Below are positions 1-7,027 of a DNA stretch of 10,000 bases, one piece after another. Origin of the DNA: Flavobacterium sp. GTDB taxonomy: Bacteria; Bacteroidota; Bacteroidia; Flavobacteriales; Flavobacteriaceae. The notes beneath the pieces were generated by a model. The model was not told the DNA's origin. It did not search any database and saw nothing but the letters and a program-made list of their open reading frames with translations. Within the stretch, counting starts at the first letter, position 1. Every line of letters begins with the position of its first letter. Where the stretch lies: assembly GCF_020217025.1 (NCBI RefSeq), contig NZ_JAIWOF010000190.1, positions 1 through 10,000 of the forward strand, in the 5' to 3' direction. The position numbers were made by a program, and so were the translations under genes.

Positions 1-251
1 AAACCTCCAATTTTATATTCTTCAACTAATTTATCGATGGATTTATTGTGTGCTTCATCTTTATTAGAATACGCGGCAACCATAAACAACTGCCCCACTT
101 TTTCTTCAAACGAAAATTGGTTGTAAATACTGTCGACCCAAACTTGTTGTGAAACCACTTTTTTTGCAGTTAAAACAGGTTTGGTTTTATTTTGGGAAAA
201 TGATATATGTATGAAAACTACCGAAAACAGTAGGGTGAGCACTCTTTGCAT
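1..251 (-). CDS. Secreted glycoside hydrolase family 3 protein, N-terminal fragment
   Basis: This is the 5' part of a minus-strand gene; only 83 codons plus two bases lie in the window and the rest runs off the left edge. The start ATG is at 249-251. The translation begins with a Sec signal peptide: basic residue R3, a hydrophobic core at about 4-17, and a likely cut after the SFS at 17-19. There is no lipobox cysteine. After a short linker comes the pattern WVDSIYNQ...EEKVGQLFMVAAYSN (from W38), ending at KIGG. This matches the opening of the GH3 N-terminal domain in Bacteroidota enzymes of the beta-glucosidase/beta-N-acetylhexosaminidase type. I recall such proteins being near 1000 residues, sometimes with a C-terminal beta-lactamase-like domain, but neither the catalytic residues nor that domain is visible here. 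Likely periplasmic or outer-membrane facing; substrate unknown. It is separated from serB by 144 bp, so it may have its own promoter. Confidence 0.75.
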   Translation of the reverse strand, partial: MQRVLTLLFSVVFIHISFSQNKTKPVLTAKKVVSQQVWVDSIYNQFSFEEKVGQLFMVAAYSNKDEAHNKSIDKLVEEYKIGG

Positions 252-313
252 AAATTATTGTTTGATTTTTTAACTTAGAACTAAATCCATGCCAAAATAC
301 TACATCTTAGCTT

Positions 314-341
314 TAAAATAAAGCGTTTTAGGTTTATTTTA
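314..341. repeat. AT-only inverted repeat between serB and the GH3 gene
   Basis: Nine bases at 314-322 (taaaataaa) are perfectly complementary to 333-341 (tttatttta), with a 10-base loop. The stem has no G-C pair and no clean T-tract follows on the minus strand, so it is a poor intrinsic terminator by the usual criteria. Its position in the gap downstream of serB fits a weak terminator or an operator for the GH3 gene; chance is also possible in DNA this AT-rich. The rest of 252-395 shows no convincing TAnnTTTG box on the minus strand. Confidence 0.3.
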
Positions 342-395
342 TGAAGAAAGTTGTTAACTAGGGATTCTATTCTTTTTTACGAAGATAAGAATAAA

Positions 396-1619
396 CTAAT
401 CCATCAAATCGATATGACGGTCATGGTAGCCTAACAAATACAAAACACCATCTAAACCAATGCTTGAAATAGAACTTTGCGCGTTGTCTTTTACTTTTGG
501 TTTTGCATGAAAAGCAATTCCTAAACCAGCTAGATTCAACATAGGTAAATCATTAGCGCCATCACCAACAGCAATGGTTTGATTAATATGAATTCCTTCT
601 TTGTGTGCGATTTCTTTTAGATATTCGGCTTTTTTATTTCCGTCTACAATTTCACCAATATATCCACCGGTTAGAACTCCGTCTATGATTTCTAATTCAT
701 TGGCATAAACGTAATCGATTCCTAATTCTTTTTGAAGATATTTTCCAAAATAGGTAAATCCACCAGAAAGAATTGCGGTTTTAAAACCATACGATTTTAA
801 AGTATCAATTAATCGTCTTGCTCCTTTTGTGATGGGTAAATTAATGGCAACTTCTTCCAGAACTTCTTCACTTAAACCTTTTAAAAGAAACATTCTTTGC
901 TTGAAACTTTCTTGAAAATCAATTTCGCCTTGCATTGCAGATTCTGTAATGGCTTTTACTTGTTCGCCAACGCCAGCAAGTTCGGCTAATTCATCAATTA
1001 CTTCGGTTTGTATTAAAGTGGAATCCATGTCAAAGCAAACTAAACGTCTGTTTCTTCTAAAAATATTGTCTTCTTGAAAGGCAATATCTAGATTTAATTC
1101 GGACGAAATAGCCATGAATTTTTCGGTAAATTCAAATTTATCATTTATTTCTCCACGAATAGATAATTGAATAGAAGATCTTGGATAATCATCTTCTTTC
1201 ACCAAAGAAACTCTTCCGGTTAATCGCTTGATTGCATCGATGTTTAAGTTCTTTTCAGAAATAACTTTAGTTACTTCTGAAATTTGTTGAGCCGTTATTT
1301 TTTCACCTAAAAGAGTTACTATATAGCGATCTTTTCCTTGAAGATTCACCCATTTCTCGTAATCTTCAAGAGAAATGGGTTTAAATTTTGCTTTAATTCC
1401 TAATTCATAGGATTTGAATAAGATATCTTTTAAAACAGCAGCCGATTTTTTTCCAGATTTAATTTGGAACAAAATACCTAATGAAAGTGTATCGTGAATA
1501 TTAGCTTGACCAATATCGAGAACATTTGCATCATACGCTGCTAAAACAGCTGTCAATGAAGATGTTAATCCCGGTTTGTCGTGACCAGAAATGCTTAATA
1601 AAAATATATCGCTATCCAT
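396..1619 (-). CDS. serB: Phosphoserine phosphatase SerB (ACT-ACT-HAD)
   Basis: The product hydrolyses O-phospho-L-serine to L-serine and phosphate, the last step of serine biosynthesis, in the cytosol. Its 407 residues fit the long two-ACT form. ACT domain 1 is at about 5-80, with the GHDKPGLTSSL signature. A second ACT-like domain is at about 98-180. The HAD phosphatase domain covers about 190-400. HAD motifs visible are DMDST at 197-201 (nucleophile D197 and acid/base D199), SGG at 285-287, the lysine pair K329-K330 (motif III), and GDGAND at 352-357 with metal ligands D353 and D357. The cap region is EVIDELAELAGVGEQV. All catalytic residues are present, so the enzyme should be active; the ACT domains suggest allosteric control by an amino acid, possibly serine. 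The ATG at 1617-1619 lies 20 bp after the preceding gene, placing serB last in the putative operon. Neighbouring genes give no serine-pathway context. Confidence 0.95.
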   Translation of the reverse strand: MDSDIFLLSISGHDKPGLTSSLTAVLAAYDANVLDIGQANIHDTLSLGILFQIKSGKKSAAVLKDILFKSYELGIKAKFKPISLEDYEKWVNLQGKDRYIVTLLGEKITAQQISEVTKVISEKNLNIDAIKRLTGRVSLVKEDDYPRSSIQLSIRGEINDKFEFTEKFMAISSELNLDIAFQEDNIFRRNRRLVCFDMDSTLIQTEVIDELAELAGVGEQVKAITESAMQGEIDFQESFKQRMFLLKGLSEEVLEEVAINLPITKGARRLIDTLKSYGFKTAILSGGFTYFGKYLQKELGIDYVYANELEIIDGVLTGGYIGEIVDGNKKAEYLKEIAHKEGIHINQTIAVGDGANDLPMLNLAGLGIAFHAKPKVKDNAQSSISSIGLDGVLYLLGYHDRHIDLMD

Positions 1620-1639
1620 GAGCTTTTTTGAAAATGAAT

Positions 1640-2122
1640 CTAAAAAAATCTATTGTGCCAACTTTCACTAGCAGGAACTTCCCAGAAATCTTGCCACTCT
1701 CCTAAAGTATTTAAAAGATTGTTGAAGACAATTGTATTTTCTGAAACAGCTTTTTCTTTAGCCATTTTTTTAAATTCGATAAGCGGTTTAAAAGCAACGT
1801 GATCGCCAACTTTAAAAGTAACGTTCATTTTGTCTAATAAATCTACATTATATTTTTGTTCTAAGTTTTGGATAAATTGTACCGAAGCATCAATAGAACA
1901 ACCTGTAGCAGCTTGTACTTCCTGATTTACAGCTATAATAATAAAACGATTATAACGAGTTACAAAAGAAGCTTCAAGATGCTGTCCATGTGATGTCCAA
2001 TTCTCCAAAAAGAATTTTAGTTCTGTTTCAATTTCATGAATTTCTTCATCAGAAAATTTTCTATTGGACTGATAAATCCAAATTTTTGATTCTTCTGGTA
2101 AGGTATCAAATGGTACAAACAT
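1640..2122 (-). CDS. Conserved small protein of unknown function (often misnamed ABC transporter ATPase)
   Basis: A 160-residue soluble protein with no signal peptide or membrane segment. It opens MFVPFDTLPEESKIWIYQSNRKFS and ends VPASESWHNRFF; both ends are familiar from a flavobacterial orphan family. I recall close relatives carrying the label ABC transporter ATPase, but the sequence does not support it: there is no Walker A P-loop (GxxGxGKS/T), no LSGGQ signature and no Walker B motif, and it is far shorter than a nucleotide-binding domain. Visible features are a single cysteine in the segment ATGCSIDASVQFI (C74), many aromatic residues, and a mixed alpha/beta look. It lies 2 bp downstream of the secreted four-cysteine protein gene, so translational coupling is likely, and 20 bp upstream of serB. 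The function is unknown, and the cysteine could be structural or catalytic. Confidence 0.85.
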   Translation of the reverse strand: MFVPFDTLPEESKIWIYQSNRKFSDEEIHEIETELKFFLENWTSHGQHLEASFVTRYNRFIIIAVNQEVQAATGCSIDASVQFIQNLEQKYNVDLLDKMNVTFKVGDHVAFKPLIEFKKMAKEKAVSENTIVFNNLLNTLGEWQDFWEVPASESWHNRFF

Positions 2123-2124
2123 GA

Positions 2125-2727
2125 TTATTTTTTTGTGATATCAGTAACAATTTTATAAGATACAAATTTACCTAATTTAGCATCAAATAATTCCATTTCA
2201 TAATAGGTAACATCAACAGCGTCAGTAGCTTTTAATACTTTATCTGTTAATAAAAATGCATTATCAAAACTACTTAATAAAATAAATTGATTAGTTTTAC
2301 CTGATTGTTCTTTAACAATAAAAGTTAGAAACTGCTCTGATTTAATTTCCGAAATTTTACCAGAAAGAACTAAATCTTCTGCATCAACTTCCACAACTTC
2401 ATCAGCCTCATCCTCTAACATGAATTTGAAAACTGTTGGACATTTCAAACCCATTTTTTTTCCAATTTCATATCCCAACTCTTCCATTTTTTTGTCGTTA
2501 GAAATTACATCTTTACCATAATGTTTTTCTACATCCTTTTCATAAGCATTGATGCCTTCTAACAAACAAATTCCGATAGTTAATTCGAAGTTATCTTTTG
2601 TAATCTCTTGTTTTTCAGCACAACCACAAGCTTTTTCAGCTAATTTTTCAGATAATTGATCTTTAGTTAGTTTTTGAGCAAATGCAACATTTCCTACAAG
2701 GACAAGTAATAATAAGATTTTTTTCAT
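2125..2727 (-). CDS. Secreted four-cysteine protein of unknown function
   Basis: A 200-residue protein I cannot assign to a named family. It starts with a clear Sec signal peptide (MKK, then the hydrophobic run ILLLLVLVGNVAFA, with a likely cut before Q18). There is no lipobox, so it should be a soluble periplasmic or secreted protein. The mature part has two sections. An alpha-helical section at about 19-104 contains all four cysteines: C34 and C36 in ACGCAEK, C54, and C96; these could form two disulfides. An acidic linker follows (about 105-118, rich in E, D and V). The C-terminal section, about 119-200, looks beta-rich (LSGKISEI, FLTFIVKE, NQFILLSS, VDVTYYEM) and could be a small OB-like barrel, though this is only inferred. 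It lies 13 bp after the CCG Fe-S gene and 2 bp before the next gene, so it is co-transcribed with the redox pair. A link to envelope redox chemistry is possible but unproven. Confidence 0.85.
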   Translation of the reverse strand: MKKILLLLVLVGNVAFAQKLTKDQLSEKLAEKACGCAEKQEITKDNFELTIGICLLEGINAYEKDVEKHYGKDVISNDKKMEELGYEIGKKMGLKCPTVFKFMLEDEADEVVEVDAEDLVLSGKISEIKSEQFLTFIVKEQSGKTNQFILLSSFDNAFLLTDKVLKATDAVDVTYYEMELFDAKLGKFVSYKIVTDITKK

Positions 2728-2740
2728 GTTTAGTTTTAAA

Positions 2741-3532
2741 TTATAAATTTTGTGCGTTTGCTATTATTTCTGCAATATCTAATACTTTAACTTCGTTTTC
2801 TTTGTGTGCAAATTTTACTCCATCAGTCATCATTGTATTACAATAAGGACATCCTGTAGCTATAATATTTGGAGTAGTTTCAAGCGCATCTTGCGTTCTT
2901 AAAACGTTAATATCCATGTTTCCTTTTTCAGGTTCTTTAAACATTTGAGCGCCACCCGCTCCACAACATAATGCAGCACTTTTGCTTCTTTTCATTTCAA
3001 CAACTTCGGCATTTGTTTGAGATAATATTTCTCTTGGAGCTTGATATTCATTGTTAGCTCTACCTAAATAGCAAGGATCATGAAACGTTATACGGCTTCC
3101 TTTATACGTATCTTTATTAAAATCAATACGACCTTCTTTTAAAAGTTGTTGAATAAATTGCGTATGGTGTAAAACTTCATAATTTCCACCCAAACTTGGA
3201 TATTCATTTTTTAAACAGTTAAATGAATGTGGATCACAGGTTACAATTTTCTTTACTTCGTAAGCATTAAGCAATTCAATATTCATGAAAGCTTGCATTT
3301 GAAACAAAAATTCATTTCCAGCTCTTTTTGCTATATCTCCTGTACAACTTTCTTCGGTTCCTAAAACTGCAAAGTTAACATTTGCTTTATTTAAAATTTT
3401 AACGAAAGCTCTTGTGATTTTTTTTGCTCTGTCATCGAAACTACCAGCAGAACCTACCCAAAATAAAATTTCAGGTTGTTTTCCTTCGGCCATCATTTGG
3501 GCCATTGTTGGTACAATTAAATTTTCTGACAT
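2741..3532 (-). CDS. CCG-domain (Fe-S) oxidoreductase subunit, HdrB/HdrD/LutA-like
   Basis: A cytosolic 263-residue iron-sulfur protein of the cysteine-rich (CCG, DUF224) family, related to heterodisulfide reductase HdrB/HdrD, GlpC and LutA. The second CCG half is complete: C153 (HDPCYLGR), C189-C190 (LCCGAGGAQMF), C228 and C231 (GCPYC), matching CX35CCX37CxxC, which can bind a noncubane [4Fe-4S] cluster. The first half is degenerate. Its equivalent positions read S28 (WVGSAGSFDD), S62-C63 (ESCTGD) and C99..H102 (TCDPH), so only two of five cysteines remain, with an extra C106. The protein has no signal peptide. The neighbouring gene, 32 bp upstream in the operon, encodes a membrane cytochrome-b-like protein fused to a two-cluster ferredoxin. 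Together they resemble HdrDE or DsrMK modules, so this is probably the site where electrons reach, or come from, a thiol/disulfide or organic substrate. The true substrate is unknown. Confidence 0.88.
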   Translation of the reverse strand: MSENLIVPTMAQMMAEGKQPEILFWVGSAGSFDDRAKKITRAFVKILNKANVNFAVLGTEESCTGDIAKRAGNEFLFQMQAFMNIELLNAYEVKKIVTCDPHSFNCLKNEYPSLGGNYEVLHHTQFIQQLLKEGRIDFNKDTYKGSRITFHDPCYLGRANNEYQAPREILSQTNAEVVEMKRSKSAALCCGAGGAQMFKEPEKGNMDINVLRTQDALETTPNIIATGCPYCNTMMTDGVKFAHKENEVKVLDIAEIIANAQNL

Positions 3533-3564
3533 ATTATATACTATTTAAGATAGTTAATGTAAAA

Positions 3565-4887
3565 TTATTCGTTTACCCAATTTAAACGATCCATTTGATT
3601 ATAAGGCCAAGGCGCACCATTGTTTTCTATATTACTCATCATATTGTTTAGTTCCATTGGGGCTGCACTTTGTTCCATTACTAAGTAACGACGCATATCG
3701 ATAATAATTGATAGCGGACTAATATTGATAGGACATTCTTCCACACAAGCATTACAAGTTGTACAAGCCCATAATTCTTCTGTAGTAATGTAATCGTTTA
3801 ATAATGATTTTCCATCATCAACAAATACACCTTTATTTAAATCGATATTTCTTCCTACTTCCTCTAAACGATCACGCGTATCCATCATAATCTTACGAGG
3901 TGATAATTTTTTACCTGTTTGGTTCGCTGGACATGATGAAGTACAACGACCACATTCGGTACAGCTGTAAGCGTTTAATAACTGCACCCAATTTAAATCT
4001 TGAACATCAGAAGCACCAAACTTTGCTGGTACAGAATCAGGATTGGCTGGTGCTGCAAACGGATCAGCATTTGGATCCATCATTAATTTAACTTCGTTAG
4101 TAACACTTTCTAAATTATTTAATTTCCCTTTCGCATTCAAATCTGCAAAGTATGTGTTTGGGAAAGCTAATAAAATGTGTAAATGTTTAGAGAAATACAA
4201 ATAGTTTAAGAAAACTAAGATTCCTGCAATGTGAAACCACCAAGCAGTTCTTTCAATAAGTACAACTGAACCTTCACTCATACCATTGAAAATTGGAGCA
4301 ATAAATTGAGAAATTGGGAAACTTCCTGCTTGATTATAATGACCTATTCCTAAGTTTTGCAAATGGAAATCAGCTGCATTCATTACTAAGAATAACGTCA
4401 TTAAAACTACTTCAAAATATAGAATATAGTTGGCGTCATTTCTAGGTTTACCATCTAAATCAGAACTAGCGAAACGACCTAATTTGGTAACATTTCTTCT
4501 AATCCAGAATATAATTACAGCTACTAATACTAAGAAAGCCAAAATTTCGAATGACCCAATTAACACATCATAAAATCCTCCCATGAAAGACAAAACACGA
4601 TGCGTTCCGAAAAGTCCATCAATAATAATTTCAATTACTTCGATGTTAATAATTACGAATCCTACATACACAATAATATGTAAAAATCCCGCAACAGGAC
4701 GTTTTACCATTTTAGATTGTCCTAAGGCAACCATCGTCATATTCTTCCAACGTTCAGAAGAATTATCAGTTCGATCTACATCGTGACCTAATTTAATGTT
4801 ACGAATTAGTTTTTTTACATTGATTGTAAAATAACCTACACCTGCTGCTAAAAGCAATGCGAAGAAAATATTATCTAAAAATTGCAT
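3565..4887 (-). CDS. Membrane-bound 2x[4Fe-4S] oxidoreductase, NarI/HdrE-like plus HdrC-like fusion
   Basis: A 440-residue protein with an integral-membrane N-terminal half and a soluble ferredoxin half. Hydrophobic segments are at about 8-24, 66-90, 106-128, 154-171 and 212-233, giving roughly five membrane helices. Histidines in or beside them (H70, H219, H235, H237) are candidate haem b ligands, as in NarI, HdrE and DsrM-type quinol-reactive cytochromes. The C-terminal half carries two cluster motifs, C309/C312/C315/C319-P and C375/C378/C381/C385-P, each CxxCxxCxxxCP. It is therefore a fusion of an HdrE-like membrane subunit and an HdrC-like ferredoxin subunit, and likely passes electrons between the quinone pool and the CCG protein encoded just downstream. 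Upstream is the MCE gene, only 10 bp away. The ATG at 4885-4887 begins MQFLDNIFF. Physiological donor and acceptor are unknown; the haem assignment is inferred from position only. Confidence 0.88.
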   Translation of the reverse strand: MQFLDNIFFALLLAAGVGYFTINVKKLIRNIKLGHDVDRTDNSSERWKNMTMVALGQSKMVKRPVAGFLHIIVYVGFVIINIEVIEIIIDGLFGTHRVLSFMGGFYDVLIGSFEILAFLVLVAVIIFWIRRNVTKLGRFASSDLDGKPRNDANYILYFEVVLMTLFLVMNAADFHLQNLGIGHYNQAGSFPISQFIAPIFNGMSEGSVVLIERTAWWFHIAGILVFLNYLYFSKHLHILLAFPNTYFADLNAKGKLNNLESVTNEVKLMMDPNADPFAAPANPDSVPAKFGASDVQDLNWVQLLNAYSCTECGRCTSSCPANQTGKKLSPRKIMMDTRDRLEEVGRNIDLNKGVFVDDGKSLLNDYITTEELWACTTCNACVEECPINISPLSIIIDMRRYLVMEQSAAPMELNNMMSNIENNGAPWPYNQMDRLNWVNE

Positions 4888-4897
4888 CGTATAAAAT

Positions 4898-5851
4898 TTA
4901 CTTTTTGATTGTATCGTTAACTGGAGCTACATAAGGTTTGTTTTTCTTTCCAAAAAGAGAAACATTTACATAACGTGTTGGATTTAAGCGAAGATCTTGT
5001 AATAACAACTCTAATTCTTTAGACGTATTAGTGAAATTAGTATACATAGCATCATCTTTCATCAATTTACCCATAGTACCTTTACCACTATTGATATCGG
5101 CCATGATTTTATCTACACTTACCAATGTTTTTTCTAAGTTTTTAACGGTTTGACCCAAGTTTGCTTTTGCAAGTGAATCAGACATTTTAGAAAAATTAGC
5201 AGTAGTTTTATCTAAATTAGTCATTGTAGAATTGATTTTCGATTTGTTATCGGCAATCATTTCATTGATGTTTTTTGAAGCAACACTAAATTCAGAAAGT
5301 GTTTTGTTTAACTCCGCAATACTACTTTTGAGATTTTGCTTTGTTTTTTCGTCTAATATATCGTTTACATTAGAAAATAAAACATCTGCATTATCTAATA
5401 ACTTTTGAACTTTGTATTGAAGCGGCTCTAATTGTTGCGCTAAAGCATCCGTTAAACCTAACTTACTACTTGCTGTTAAATAATCTCCTGATTTTATAAA
5501 ATTTTTATCTTGAAAATTAGGTTTAATAGCAATTTGTCTTCCACCTACTAATCCAGAATCATAAATTTCAGCAACACTCGATTTGGCAATTGGAAAATCG
5601 GTAGTAATTTGCATTTCTACTAATAATTTTCCGTCAGGCTGAATGGTAATTGAGTTTACCTTACCAATTGCTAATCCGTTTAAAGTTACTGGAGCAGAAT
5701 TAACAAGTCCTGCTACATTGTCATACACAACATAAACTCTTGTACTGCTATCAAATAAGTCTTTTCCTTTTAAAAAATTATATCCCCAAATGAATAATAA
5801 TATTGATACAATAACGAGGACGGCGGTTTTGATTTCTCTTGTTAGTTTCAA
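4898..5851 (-). CDS. MlaD-like MCE family protein
   Basis: A 317-residue inner-membrane-anchored periplasmic protein of the MCE/MlaD family, which ferries phospholipids between the inner and outer membranes. It has an N-terminal anchor (about 9-27, TAVLVIVSILLFIWGYNFL). The MCE domain at about 36-112 contains YDNVAGLVNSAPVTLNGLAIGKV and YDSGLVGGRQIAI. A long helical, coiled-coil-prone stretch follows (about 130-260; many K, N, S and D), and the tail has GKGTMGKLMKDDAMYTN and NPTRYVNVSLFGKK, the latter typical of Bacteroidota members as I recall. The start is TTG at 5849-5851: an in-frame stop lies two codons upstream, and the next in-frame ATG would delete the anchor and half the MCE domain, so the non-ATG start is forced. 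No mlaE or mlaF (permease, ATPase) is present in the window. Genes on both sides are co-directional, at 10 and 35 bp. Confidence 0.92.
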   Translation of the reverse strand: MKLTREIKTAVLVIVSILLFIWGYNFLKGKDLFDSSTRVYVVYDNVAGLVNSAPVTLNGLAIGKVNSITIQPDGKLLVEMQITTDFPIAKSSVAEIYDSGLVGGRQIAIKPNFQDKNFIKSGDYLTASSKLGLTDALAQQLEPLQYKVQKLLDNADVLFSNVNDILDEKTKQNLKSSIAELNKTLSEFSVASKNINEMIADNKSKINSTMTNLDKTTANFSKMSDSLAKANLGQTVKNLEKTLVSVDKIMADINSGKGTMGKLMKDDAMYTNFTNTSKELELLLQDLRLNPTRYVNVSLFGKKNKPYVAPVNDTIKK

Positions 5852-5868
5852 AGCTTAATAATTTTTAA

Positions 5869-5876
5869 CAAAAATA
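5869..5876 (-). promoter_or_regulatory. Isolated -7-box match upstream of the MCE gene
   Basis: On the minus strand the eight bases read TATTTTTG, an exact TAnnTTTG match, 18 bp before the MCE gene's TTG start. No TTG element is found at the expected 17-23 bp upstream, and the neighbouring bases form a short AT-only inverted repeat (aaataaa/tttattt). A single box like this is expected by chance fairly often in such AT-rich DNA. It could be a weak internal promoter. Confidence 0.2.
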
Positions 5877-5886
5877 AACTTTTATT

Positions 5887-7014
5887 TTATTTTATTGCAT
5901 CGGTTACGCTTATTTTTATTCCATCTTTATAAGCTACAATAAAGGCTGTAGAATATCCTTTTTGCTTGGCCTCCTCCAATTTTTGCTTAGCAGCATCGTA
6001 ATTTTTTTCGGATGCAAAAAAGTATTTATGTAAACTTCCCGTAGATTCAACAGAAATTGGACTTAATCCTTTAAAGTTTGAAGGAGTTGTTGCTAATTCT
6101 TTAGTACTTGCAGAAATTTGGATTTTAAAAATAATTCCTTTCTCGGTAACTATTTCTTTTGCTTTAACTGGAACCTCTTTTTTAGGAGTCTCTTTAACTA
6201 TTGTTTCCTCCTTCTTATCCACAACTTTTACCTCTTCTTTATCGTTATCATTTTTAGAAGGATTAAAAAATTCATTTTTATAATCTAAAATAGCACTAGA
6301 AATAGCTTCAGCTAGTTTATCTTGACCTTCTTCTGAATTTAAAAATGCTCCTTCTTCTTTATTTGAAACGAATCCCATTTCAATCAAAACTCTCGGCATT
6401 GTAATTTGTCGTAATACTAAGAATCCTGCTTGTTTTACACCTCTATTTTTATTGTCGGTTTTCTTAGTGAAAAATTCTTGAACTCTTCCTGCTAGCTCAA
6501 TACTTTGATCTAAATGTTCTTCTTGAAGTATTGAAATTCCAATTACGGATTCTGGAGAATTTGGGTCGAAACCATCATATTTTATTTTATAATCGGTTTC
6601 CAAAGTAACTACTTCATTTTCATTTTTTGCTACTTCTAAATTGGAAGCATTACGAGTAATACCCATAACATACGTTTCATTTCCTGAAGCCGCTTGATTT
6701 TTATTAGCATTACAATGCATGGAAACAAAAATGCTCCCTTTAGACTTGTTGGCAATATTAGCACGTTGCTGTAATTCGATAAAAACATCTGATTTACGTG
6801 TATATACCACATCAATTTGAGGATCTTTTTCTAAAATAGCACCAACTCGTAACACAGTTTGTAAAGCAATATTTTTTTCAATATTACCATGATACACTGC
6901 TCCATAATCTTTTCCACCGTGACCCGCATCTAAAACTACTTTAAATTTTTGGTTTTGACCGAATACTGGAAAAACACACATTGCAATCACTACAAAAACG
7001 ATTCTCTTTAACAT
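5887..7014 (-). CDS. N-acetylmuramoyl-L-alanine amidase with SPOR-like C-terminus (second copy)
   Basis: A periplasmic zinc amidase (Amidase_3, AmiA/B/C type) that cuts the bond between N-acetylmuramic acid and the stem peptide, as in daughter-cell separation. With the ATG at 7012-7014 it is 375 residues. An in-frame TTG two codons earlier (7018-7020) is possible but less likely, since the ATG directly starts the signal peptide MLKRIVFVVIAM...FG, cut near Q20. The catalytic domain spans about 24-250: zinc ligands H32 (DAGHGGKD), E46 and H100 (SMHCNA), and catalytic E212 (LIEMGFVS), so all key residues are kept. The insert at about 134-160 (NEVVTLETDYKIKYDGFDPN) is shared with the paralog. A linker rich in K, E and V (about 255-291) leads to a SPOR-like domain at about 294-366 (IFKIQISAS to FIVAYKDG), expected to bind denuded glycan at septa. 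It lies immediately downstream of its paralog (13-bp gap) and probably arose by tandem duplication. Confidence 0.93.
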   Translation of the reverse strand: MLKRIVFVVIAMCVFPVFGQNQKFKVVLDAGHGGKDYGAVYHGNIEKNIALQTVLRVGAILEKDPQIDVVYTRKSDVFIELQQRANIANKSKGSIFVSMHCNANKNQAASGNETYVMGITRNASNLEVAKNENEVVTLETDYKIKYDGFDPNSPESVIGISILQEEHLDQSIELAGRVQEFFTKKTDNKNRGVKQAGFLVLRQITMPRVLIEMGFVSNKEEGAFLNSEEGQDKLAEAISSAILDYKNEFFNPSKNDNDKEEVKVVDKKEETIVKETPKKEVPVKAKEIVTEKGIIFKIQISASTKELATTPSNFKGLSPISVESTGSLHKYFFASEKNYDAAKQKLEEAKQKGYSTAFIVAYKDGIKISVTDAIK

Positions 7015-7027
7015 ATGCAATTGATTA

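Noticed and set aside
3900..4091. Plus-strand 63-codon open frame
   Set aside because: It lies wholly antisense to the membrane Fe-S gene, whose frame is strongly supported by cluster motifs; the translation looks like no protein.
4583..4786. Plus-strand 67-codon open frame
   Set aside because: It is antisense to the membrane-helix region of the Fe-S oxidoreductase and has no recognisable features.
7018..7020. TTG as start of the second amidase
   Set aside because: An ATG two codons downstream directly begins the signal peptide, so the TTG is unnecessary.
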